NCBI GenBank assembly: GCA_947652605.1
Contig: OX393578.1
Location: 38,445,470 to 38,509,469 of the forward strand
Length of the DNA: 64,000 nucleotides
From: Elmis aenea
Taxonomy: Eukaryota; Arthropoda; Insecta; Coleoptera; Elmidae
Reading direction: 5' to 3'
Shown: one piece after another, positions 55,272 through 64,000 of the stretch
Layout of the letters: the number at the start of each line of letters is the position of its first letter
Numbering within the stretch: position 1 is the stretch's first letter
The notes under the pieces: model-generated
Databases searched by the model: none
What the model saw: only the letters and a program-made list of their open reading frames with translations
Told to the model about the DNA's origin: nothing
Translations under genes and position numbers: made by a program

Positions 55272-55795
55272 CCTTATAGGGTCAATGACAACTTGGAGGA
55301 AATTTTAAATTATAAATTTGGATTGTTTTTAGGTATTATTTGTTTTCAATCGTTTTTTTTTTTAAGCTAAGAAATTCAGTTAACACAAATGTTTGTCACC
55401 ATACGATACTCTCCCTCTATTATTTAGGTTCTGAAATTAGATGTGCAGCATCTTTTTTACTTATAAACTGATTTAAATTACAAAGTGCAGACATATTTTG
55501 GATATATTTCACCACTGTATCGGTAATAAAACCCACGTACCTATACTTTTTTTAAGTATATTAAATACTTTTTTGTTTATTTGGTAATTGGTGAATAATA
55601 CAACCCAAAAGTTTAAAAGAATTTGTATTTGACAGTCATAATTGCTTGTCCAAAATTTAACAACGCTTACTATCTTAATTTTATTAATATTGCATGTTTA
55701 CCCCCAAATTACCGATAAAATAGCAATAACTCAAAAATATTATTTTAAACATAAAATATTTAAAATATTTTTTTAAGACTTTATAATCCACTAGC
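55272..55795. other. unannotated AT-rich DNA
   Basis: Nothing recognised. Confidence 0.4.
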
Positions 55796-56025
55796 ACGTA
55801 GCCCGTCCTAGGACGGGTATATTGTATATCTTAAATTTAAACTATTACTTTTTATAATAACATAACCTTTTATAATAACATAACCTCAAACCCTGATACA
55901 CGTCAAAACTGACAAATTTATTTTGTAGCTATTTTCATGCGTTATTTTGTAGCTATTTTCATGCGTTACAGAGTCACAGAGTCACAGAGTCAGCCTGGAC
56001 TTTTATATATATTTATGATAAACAA
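55796..56025 (+). repeat. SINE/RTE-like retroelement with short tandem repeats
   Basis: ACGTAGCCCGTCCTAGGACG near the start recalls the 'ctagctgacccggc' opening of the 31.9-kb element. Tandem repeats follow: TTTTATAATAACATAACC twice, ATTTTGTAGCTATTTTCATG (24-base unit) twice, and ACAGAGTC (9-base unit) three times. It ends with TTTTATATATATTTATGATA. Repetitive tails of this kind are usual for insect RTE-derived elements; the assignment is tentative. Confidence 0.4.
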
Positions 56026-56142
56026 TCCGCGGCTTGTCAGTTGTACAAATTGGGCAATCAACTATTATTCAACTAGCTAAATTAAAACATGGTATCGTTC
56101 AACACGATGTACCGTGCAAAGAGCAGAAAATACATAAATATA

Positions 56143-56382
56143 CAGCAAAACTTCGATTATCCGGATCTCGATTATCCGTATATTTGATGATCCGTTTTGT
56201 ACAAAACAAGTAATTTCAACAAAAATAATAGCGGATAATACGAAACGATGGGATTCAAGACTTTTTTTCCAAAAAATATGAAAATTATTCATATTAGATA
56301 AAATTATATCTCCTCTTGATTATCCGGATTATTTGTAATCTGGACCGTCTAAATTCCCTCTTATTCTGGATTATCAAGGTTG
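56143..56382. mobile_element. pogo-like MITE, TA duplication
   Basis: Left end CAGCAAAACTTCGATTATCC; right end inverted CAACCTTGATAATCCAGAAT. TA is present on both sides. GATTATCCGGAT motifs are repeated inside both ends. The layout and 'CAG.AAAACxTCGATxATCC' terminus fit non-autonomous pogo/Tigger derivatives. Confidence 0.7.
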
Positions 56383-58170
56383 TATTTGAAATAATAAATA
56401 AAAACTTTTAGAAATGCCGTCCTTAGAGATTATTAGGTTTTTAGTTTTGGCCCGCTACAAAAAAGGTTGCTCATTACTCATTACTGATCTATAAGACTTA
56501 TAAGAAGATAAAATAGTCTTCTTCTCCTTATTCTTACGCCTCTCTACCATTAGTTGTAGCTAAGATAAAATAATAAAAATTGTAGCGTTCCATGTCAATA
56601 AACAGTTTATTTTAATTTTAATATTCACCAAAATGAACAGATCAAAAAAAAACATCCTGTGCAGTGTGTTTCATGGTTGTTCCGAGCCTTAAAATACACA
56701 AAATTAAAGACAAAAAAACAAAAAAAACATTATTTTACTTAGAATAAATGTAGATACAATAAAAGGACTCGAAACTATTTCACATCCAATTCAGTGATGT
56801 TAGTATAAATTAAAGTTGAATAAAAATTTAAGATGAAAACACAATATCTAGACTCTAGACTGTTATTATAGTGTATACACACTGAAACAATGTTTTACTG
56901 TTTTTTTTTCTGTAACTTCATTTTTGTCTACAAATACGTATATCGTGTATAATGTGTACAAAGTTTTTCTCACTCAACTTTAAAAAATTATTTAACAAAG
57001 TAATTACGCTTTCGAAAAGTAATGTAAACATTTTTTTGAAGTTCTTTAAGCTAATACAGATTTGCTTCACCTTGCCAATGAACAAAAGCATGAATTGAAA
57101 AAGAGAGAGAGCATAGAAACTAAATATTAAACTTATTGATTTCTTTTGTCTACATACATCGTTTTATGAATTCTTATTCACCGCTTCCCATCTCATCGTT
57201 TCTTTATTTCACTCTTGGTATTTGTCATTCCCCACTAGTTTAAACGTAATTGAAAGTCTAAAGTGACATCAATCATCTATATATCACGCAAAGCTGACAA
57301 AGCTAACCGAAACGGTATTACACACCGTTCACTTGCTGTATCTGCCGCTGCTATTCTAAATTCATTATCAATTTGGGGATAAATGACTGATCCTATATGC
57401 ACACATTGGCACGAGTATGATACAGGCTGTCGCTACGTTATTATAAAAAGGTTAAAAGCAGTAAAACATGTGTTAACTGCGTTTTAGCTTTATTTAATTG
57501 GGTCATATATTACAATCGCCCTTAATAATGTGGAACGTTTGTTCTCCTATATTGCTATTCTTTACAAATTCTTTATTCTACTAATAAAAAGTGTAAGGCT
57601 AAAGAAAAACCTGAAACCGTATCAATGAGCACTTTTGCTATAGCCTCGCCCTAAATTCCCTGGAAGAAGGTAAAAACGACAGAATAATTTCTTCTTAAAT
57701 TTACTACACTTTATTTGAATTGAAACTCCCGTGTAATCTCTAGCGCTTTTTTCTTATGAAAACATCGTTTATTATAAGAGAAAACCGTCAAATTTTTAAA
57801 ACAAATTTATGATAAAAGCCTGGTAGATAATCCTAACGTGATTTATAAAATTTGTTGAGTAGGTATGCTCTTTGAAAAATTTGTAGAACGTCGCTAGAAA
57901 ATCATTGTCTTTTTACAAACTGCACAACAAAAGTTTAATCGTCTTAGATGATGTAGATGCAGTACTTAGAGAAGTCTTGGTTTCTTTGTTATAGTGCTAC
58001 AGCGACATAAGCATGACATGCACGCTTTGAGTTTAGTTAAAGCTTTAGTTGAGCAGTAAGCACCAACCTTAAGTTTTTGTTTAAATTTAGTACATTTATC
58101 CTTGCTGTTCCTGTCGTAAACAACAAAGTGAGTTTTTTTTTATTAGATTATGATAAAAGAATACACTCTA
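56383..58170. other. long stretch without a supportable gene
   Basis: No gene, RNA or complete repeat recognised. 57.18-57.43 kb is slightly less AT-rich and apparently unique. Confidence 0.4.
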
Positions 58171-58670
58171 TACAGGGTGGTTTAAATTCAATGACATTTT
58201 ATGAATATCTATCTGCTTATTATTTAAGTTAAAATGGTAGTTAATTTATCAAAATTGGTTGTGTTTAGACAAGATATAAAACTATTATAAAATATATCAT
58301 TTTCAATTTATTTTCTTACATAATGTTTTATCTCTTGATTATTCTTTAGTCACCGTAAAGATTTACAAACGTTTTTTATTTCATATAATTCAGTGTCCAA
58401 AAAGAAACAAACACAATTTGCAAATTACGAGACCTGACTCCTTTATAAAGTTTGGATTTGAGTTTTTTTAAATTGTTATTATTAATTATATTAATTTATT
58501 ATTATAGTTGGCATAGCTAGTTTAGGAAAGAACATTTAGCAACACTTATTCATAAAATTTATCAGTGTATAGAAAATTAGTTTATAGGGTAGGCCATAAA
58601 AACAACAAAAAACGAAATATATTTATTTTGTTTGCATGGTTGTCTAAATTCGAAGTATAGTTGTGTTTTA
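58171..58670. repeat. solo TACAGGGTG end and flank
   Basis: TATACAGGGTGGTTTAAATTC followed by CTGCTTATTATTTAAGTTAA has the layout of a foldback left end, but no inverted partner is found before the Harbinger-type element begins. The rest of the stretch holds nothing recognisable. Confidence 0.4.
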
Positions 58671-60084
58671 AGCCCGTGTGACACGGTATAGTTTTCTATA
58701 TAGAAAACGATATAGAATATCTTGTATTGTTTTTCTTGTATAGATTTCAATATAGAATTCCAAACGTTTAAAACTGTGTGTGACACGGAGACATATTTTA
58801 TATACAATTTACTAACCATGCACATGCGCCTAAACAGTATAAACACAGATGAGGCCCAAACAGACTGCGAGTTTCGGGTTTTGAGTTTTGGATTTTGAGT
58901 ATTGATGGTAGAAGTACAGATTTCAAAGAAAGAATTGGTGGGGTGGTAGTAACATATGGCTCGAATGAGAATGCGGCAGAAGAGGATAAGAGTAGTGGTA
59001 TACTACGGTTACTGCGACAGTTCGATGGCATATTCAACCGGAGCTTACTATGATCGATGTTTGAAGGTCGCGAAGAGGTCTTTCAAGGTCGTCGACAATG
59101 ACCAAGGGGTGGTTGCTGAAGGAGTCTTTGAAATGTTTGAGGGTGTGGTTTTTGGGGTTGCCGAAGAAGTCTTTCAAGGTCATCGACAATGACCAGAGGG
59201 TGGTTGCTAAAGGAGTCTTTGAAATGTTTGAGGGTGTGGTTTTTGGGGTTGCCGAAGAAGTCTTTCAAGGTCGTCGACAATGACCAGAGGGTGGTTGCTG
59301 AAGGAGTCTTTGAAATGTTTGAAAGACTTCTTCGGCAACCCCAAAAACCACACCCTCAAACATTTCAAAGACTCCTTCAGCAACCACCCTCTGGTCATTG
59401 TCGACGACCTTGAAAGACTTCTTCGGCAACCCCTAAAAACACACCCTCAAACATTTCAAAGACTCCTTCAGCAACCACCCTCTGGTCATTGTCGGCGACC
59501 TTGAAAGACTTCTTCGGCAACACCCCCCGGTCATTGTCGACGACCTTGAAAGACTTATTCGCGACCTTCAAACATCGATCATAGTAAGCTCCGAATGAAT
59601 ATGCCATCGAACTGTCGCAGGAACCGTAGTATACCACTACTGTTATCCTCTTCTGCCGCATTCTCATTCGAGCCATATGCCACTACCACCCCTATCAATT
59701 ATTTCTTTGTAATATGTACTTCTACCTATATGCACTCCCTCTAAAACAAGATATTTATTCCTTGTAATTGCCATTTTAAACAATAACATCATCCTACTTC
59801 GGATTACCAAGAATTAACTGTTAGCAGGAATTTCTATTGCTTATATTTCCTTTAGCTGCAGATGTTCAAAATCAGCCGCTATTATTCACGAACTGAATGC
59901 GCATCTGTAGCACGCCGTTTCTATATCAAAACTTACATGGAAATAGAACAAGTCGTATAGTATTTTCTGTACAAGAAACTATATAGAATTTTGTACGAAA
60001 ATCCTGTATGACACGATATAAGATTTTCAATATAGTATTTGGTATAGTTTTCTATATAGAAAACTATACCGTGTCACACGGGCT
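58671..60084. mobile_element. PIF/Harbinger-type element with folded minisatellite core
   Basis: AGCCCGTGTGACACGGTATA then GTTTTCTATATAGAAAAC on the left, exactly mirrored on the right. TTA flanks both sides. TATAGAAAACxATAxxG motifs repeat in the subterminal zones. The interior is a long inverted repeat (from GGTAGAAGTACA inward through GCATATTCAACCGGAGCTTACT) whose centre is a 91-bp minisatellite. No transposase is recognised. Confidence 0.88.
59090..59570. repeat. 91-bp minisatellite folded back on itself
   Basis: Left half: GACCAxxGGGTGGTTGCTGA then AGGAGTCTTTGAAATGTTTG starts at 59099, 59190 and 59281, a period of 91. After GAAATGTTTGAAAGACTTCT (about 59325) the same units run in reverse orientation for two full copies and a part. 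91 is not a multiple of 3, so every copy changes reading phase; the many short open frames here, on both strands, are artefacts of the repeat. Confidence 0.9.
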
Positions 60085-60430
60085 TTAGTATTTAGAGCAA
60101 CTTTAGATAAATCTACCTGCATCATAAGATTTTTAGTAGAGGTTTTCATTAAGACGTCTCGACGACAATTTAAGTTTTAAATATTTTGTAATTTGACTAT
60201 TATTTTCTTAACCCTCGAGCAGGCGCGCCCCTTATTTTTGGACGCGCAGCGTTCTTTGTCCATAGAATCTTTAAAAACAAATGACCCCTGTGTTTGACGG
60301 TATTATTAATTTATTTTTTATCAATATAATTATTTATGTTTAACAAATACAAATTACAATAATACTTCATCATTAATAAATTATATACCAATATAATATA
60401 GATTGCATTTCCAAAATATATTTTAATAGT

Positions 60431-61735
60431 CAGGGGCGGACTGGGTGCATAAAACTGACCTGGCAATTTCTCCAAAATCGGCCCACATAGGTAAAAAAAA
60501 TTGAAAATATGTTAAGTTTTTCTCTATCTTTTTGTTTAAGCGAGATATTTAACATTTATGATATCTTTTTTCATACTCGAAATATACCTAACACCATTTT
60601 TGGTATTTTCAAAAATGTTAAATATCTCGCTTAAACGACAAGATAGAGAAAAACTTTAAGGACATTTTGTGCATGGTTTTTTGTCCTTAATAAGATAGCG
60701 ATGTTCATTTTTTTTTGTTCATACAAATATTGATATATTACGCCTAACTTTCTTAGGTATATTAAATGGCAACCATAGTTGGCTTTGACATCAATCGAAA
60801 GTTTATTATTTGCGCTTTTCAAAAATATATAATTTGCTTATGGTTGCTATTTAAAATAAGAAAGTTGGGTGTAATATGTCGGTATTTATATGATTAAAAA
60901 CAAATTGAATATCGCCATCTTATTAAGAACAAAAAAACATGCCAAAAATGTCTCTAAAGTTTTTCTCTATCTTTTCGTTTAAGCAAGATATTTAACATTT
61001 TTGAAAATTGCCAAAAATCGTTTTTTGGCTATATTTCGAAAATTAAAAAGTTTTTTTCTATCTTGGCTAATAACCGAGATACTCTGTATGGGCATCGGAA
61101 ATAGGCCACTCTGTACGTATTGAAATTTGTATCCAAACAAATGTATTTAATAATTAATTATAAATAAATAGAAGATTAAAAATAGACAAGTAAATATATG
61201 TATATTCACAGTCATTTAATTAATTAAGTACATATTAACAATACAAATTTTGGATAATATAATAATAATGCAGTTTATGCTGCATGCGTATAATGTCCAA
61301 AATTTATTCAACACAATAATCTTTAAAAAATTTGATACGTGTCCAGTCTAACTTCAGCTTATATCACTTATAATTTAACAACGAAACTTACTTGGTTAAT
61401 TAATTCAATTTTCACACTGAACAAAAAATAAAGAAACTTGTATTGGTAGCCTGTAGCCTCCCCAAATGCTGTCAACAGTCTCAGCAGACATCGACCGTAC
61501 ACCTTAGGGTTTTTTATTTATGCGCTGACGTAAACAGTCACTAAAAATAACACTAACACCCGGCATTTTTTTATTAAGTTGGTAAAATAAAGCTGATTAT
61601 ACCTATAGTAGTAGAAAAATTCATTTAGATTTGGAAATGATTTGGAGTTAACAGTTAACGCCACCGACATCGGCCCTTGAACCCATCGGCCCACCGGGCA
61701 TTTGCCCGGTTGCCTGGCGGGCCAATCCGCCCCTG
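60431..61735. mobile_element. hAT element (CAGGGGCGGACTGG), perfect 8-bp duplication
   Basis: Ends CAGGGGCGGACTGG and (inverted) CAGGGGCGGATTGG, with CCTGGCAATTT / GCCTGGCGGGCC and ATCGGCCCAC motifs near both. TTAATAGT flanks both sides exactly. The interior is largely filled by a foldback repeat, so it is a composite. Confidence 0.95.
60495..61105. repeat. foldback repeat inside the hAT element
   Basis: TTTTTCTCTATCTTTTTGTT then TAAGCGAGATATTTAACATT occurs at about 60520, inverted at about 60605-60655, and again in direct orientation at about 60960. AAGGACATTTTGTGCATGG ... AATAAGATAGCGATGTTC is mirrored by GAATATCGCCATCTTATTAA. The order suggests two overlapping hairpins, and the right edge ACTCTGTATGGGCATCGG may be an end. 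The 63-codon frame here is arm sequence. Confidence 0.7.
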
Positions 61736-61778
61736 TTAATAGTACACATAAAGCTAAATAACAGTTTGTTGTAAAATA

Positions 61779-62365
61779 TTTTTTTCTACTACCACTAATG
61801 TAAATTACTCTTACCGTACAGCCTGCATGCATAGTAAGTGAGTCCTAATGGTGCCTGTACACCTGAGAGTAAAGTACTCTCGAGAGTAGCGTCGCCAAGG
61901 ATACAGCCAATCGCGAGTTACTCTCAGGGGCTGTATCCTTGGCGACGCTACTCTCGAGAGTACTTTACTCTCAGGTGTACAGGCACCATAACGCATGGTA
62001 AGCAAAACGCACACTTGTCTAGAAAGATCGAAGTAGCCTTACGTCAAACACTGCCTGCATGCATATAGTAAGTGAGTTATAACGCAAGGTAAGCAAAACG
62101 CACACTTGTCTAGAAACTTCAAAGTAGGCTTGCGTCTAAATTGACAAGAAAACGTAATTACATATGTGTATTGGCCAAAAAGCAGTTACAATCGTAGATA
62201 TTATGTGTTCGTAGAAAAAGTAAGCTACATAACGCGAGTTGTAAAGCAATTACGCACTCGTGAAAATACGCACTCACCGCTACGCGGCTTCGTGCGCAAC
62301 TTTTTCACTCGCGCGTAATATGCTTCCTAAAACCCTTGTTATGTAAATATAATATCATTATTTAC
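61779..62365. repeat. dispersed repeat, copy 2 (occupied-site copy)
   Basis: Matches the 25.9-26.25-kb repeat along its length. It differs by a 140-base MITE with its TAA duplication, and by a tandem duplication of the CTGCCTGCATGC...AAGTGAGT(C/T)(C/A)TAACGCAxGGTAAGC...CACACTTGTCTAGAAA segment (second copy from about 62050). The terminal hairpin with TACGCACTCG / CGCGCGTAATATGC is also enlarged here. Confidence 0.8.
61849..61988. mobile_element. hairpin MITE with TAA duplication and a known empty site
   Basis: TGGTGCCTGTACACCTGAGA then GTAAAGTACTCTCGAGAGTA and GCGTCGCCAAGGATACAGCC is mirrored almost perfectly on the right, with a loop of about 20 bases containing CAATCGCGAGTTACTCTCAG. TAA lies on both sides. 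The paralogous repeat at 25.99 kb reads AGTCCTAACGC with a single TAA and no insert, so the boundaries are directly demonstrated. The 3-bp TAA duplication fits PIF/Harbinger. Confidence 0.95.
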
Positions 62366-64000
62366 GAATAATATTATTCTGCACTACATATTTGGCAAAT
62401 ATGTTTAGTTTGGACAAAAAAAAATATTGCAAGAAGCATATTTAATGGCTGTCTCCACATATTTTTTTACAAAATTAGACTAATTAAGTATTAGGTATTA
62501 TCACATAAATGCAGATCTTTAAGTAACAACTACGTAGTCAACGGAAGTCAAAATGACACTAAGGACTAAGGTAATACAGTCTTTCACGATTAGATCTACA
62601 TATAATTTTACTATATTGAATTTAATAAAATTTGCGTACTTCATAAAGCAGTGCACCCGCTCGAGGGTTGGTTTACAAATTAGAACAAAGCACTATACAA
62701 TTAGTGTTTAAAAATATTTTTAAATTCAAATAGGATATGCGAGTTCAATTTCACATGACCATTTCAATTTTTGATATAAAAGTATGAAGCAAATATATCA
62801 TGTTTTTAATAGTTCATTGAAATGAAAATTCCCACAAATTTCATAACATATACTTATGCTTTTACAGACGTATAACAAAAAATTACGAAGTAATGTATTT
62901 GTGAAAATGTCCTAGTGTAGTATACAATGAAATCAATAAATTTTGTTCTTGACAAAAGATGACTGTCATATTAAAGGTAATATATGGTTAAAAACATTAT
63001 ATCAATATACTTTACGAAATGCTTTGTATGTAGATATATATACTTTTCAATTTAGTTTAAGAATATTTTACTTATTCCTTTTTATTGTTTTGTAAATAAA
63101 ATTAAATTTGGATACACTGAGAAATTTTATAGGTATCACTGAAGTTTCCATTAGAAGTGTTAATAAGGTGAACGTAACCTATAATTTATTTTTTTACGGT
63201 GTTAATCGTGTTATGTATTAAAATTATTCTTTATAAATCTGACCATTCTGTACTTGTCGTTCGTTGTCCGTGTTATAGTAGCACAAATAATTCATATAAA
63301 TGAGAGAATCAAAATTTATAATTAGTGAAATTGACTCTTAAAGAATATATGTAGTAGGTAGTTGTAATGTTATATATTCCACCTATAACTACTTCTAATT
63401 TTCTGCTTATTATTAATAAAAATTAGTATAATTTTAGAGTTTCATGTAATCAAAATGGAAATTGCTAATCGCAAAAGTTTATTATTACTTCATCTCTTTA
63501 CACGACACAAACAAGGAAGTGCGTGCACTAAATTTTAAATTACAAAACAATAATTTCCTATTTCTAAATGAATTACAAACATGTTGTGTTTCCAAAACAA
63601 ACAAAAGTGATTCAAATGTTCCATAAAATGTCTTATTATCGTTTGAAATTTGTAAAAATAAAATGAAAATGCTTATTGAAAATATCTTAGTAATTTATTT
63701 TGGTAACAAAGCCATAGGTGGTACAAAGGTGCTCGACCTTTTTAACCCAAATTTAGTTGTCAGTCACACGCGACCCCCATTTACCTACATGAAAAATACA
63801 TATAAAAAGACGTCATTTCTTGCAAAATATCCGATAAAAAAGGTCTTTTATGATTAGTAAACGACAATGACAGTGTTAAAGTATACCGGATCGAACAGTT
63901 TCGAAGTATTTGTTGGGACTTGGGAAGCTACAATGAAAAAGTAAAAATCTGTTTTATGTCTCTAGAACTCACTTTTCCAAAGAACATAGAACATGGAGAT
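62366..64000. other. unannotated AT-rich DNA
   Basis: No gene, RNA or complete repeat recognised to the right end of the window. A weak inverted pair (AAGAATATATGTAGTAGGTAGTTGTAA / ACCTATAACTACTTCTAATT) lies near 63.34-63.40 kb. Confidence 0.4.

Noticed and set aside
58956..59676. A family of 60-93-codon frames on both strands (e.g. GVFEMFEGVVFGVAEEVFQG)
   Set aside because: All come from the 91-bp minisatellite and its inverted copies. The period is not a multiple of three and both strands are equally open, so coding is unlikely.
61811..62068. Near-identical frames on both strands (CTPESKVLSRVASPRIQP)
   Set aside because: They are the two arms of the hairpin MITE read in each direction.

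Overview
The window is AT-rich nuclear DNA from an arthropod, most likely an insect. The evidence is a dpr-type immunoglobulin exon with consensus GT/AG splice sites, an intact MARCH-type ubiquitin ligase gene, TTAGG runs, and transposons of insect type (DUF4817/DDE foldback elements, hAT, PIF/Harbinger, piggyBac, pogo, mariner, Jockey-like and other LINEs). I cannot place the species; beetle or hemipteran is a guess. No base-level statistics or database searches were run, and families are assigned by reading motifs.

Only two host coding features are well supported. A single-exon RING-CH (MARCH) gene lies on the minus strand at 2.07-2.83 kb. One internal exon of a Dpr cell-surface protein lies on the plus strand at 48.36-48.57 kb; its partner exons are outside the window or too diverged to see, so much of the right half may be dpr intron. 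A short reading frame at 54.2 kb and a two-strand-open island at 17.9 kb are weak exon candidates.

Nearly everything else recognisable is a transposon graveyard. (i) 0.4-12.9 kb, 45 kb, 49-51 kb and 60 kb hold long-armed foldback (palindromic) elements, most ending in ACAGGGTG. Three of them (3.6-5.1, 45.0-45.9 and 49.0-51.3 kb) keep pieces of a DUF4817 helix-turn-helix transposase start, and a fourth (9.7-11.3 kb) may keep a C-terminal piece. (ii) hAT elements are numerous, and eight have matching 8-bp target duplications: 14.4-15.2, 18.5-19.6, 19.8-21.0 (with two hATs nested inside, one with its own duplication), 24.8-25.5, 27.05-27.27, 28.65-28.89, 49.1-50.0 and 60.4-61.7 kb. Another hAT, at 55.0-55.3 kb, has matched ends but no clear duplication. 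(iii) PIF/Harbinger elements and MITEs with TAA/TTA duplications lie at 12.96, 18.84, 21.92, 22.14, 44.6-46.35, 58.7-60.1 and 61.85 kb. (iv) LINE relics lie at 13.3-13.9, 26.5 and 37.8-38.9 kb, a mariner relic at 16.4-16.8 kb, and an unnamed widespread arthropod transposon protein relic at 21.1-21.9 kb.

The most unusual structures are: an approximately 1.8-kb palindrome whose symmetry runs past the transposon ends; a Harbinger element whose transposase gene was cut by a foldback element that itself carries a transposase start; a 91-bp minisatellite folded back on itself inside a Harbinger-type element; and, at 39.8-40.1 kb, four consecutive hairpins with different stems but the same AGCGAAAACTCGCC core, next to LTR-like signals. 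Long stretches between these (for example 22.4-24.8, 34.7-37.6, 40.4-42.0, 46.4-48.3, 56.4-58.2 and 62.4-64.0 kb) show no gene or element that I can support.
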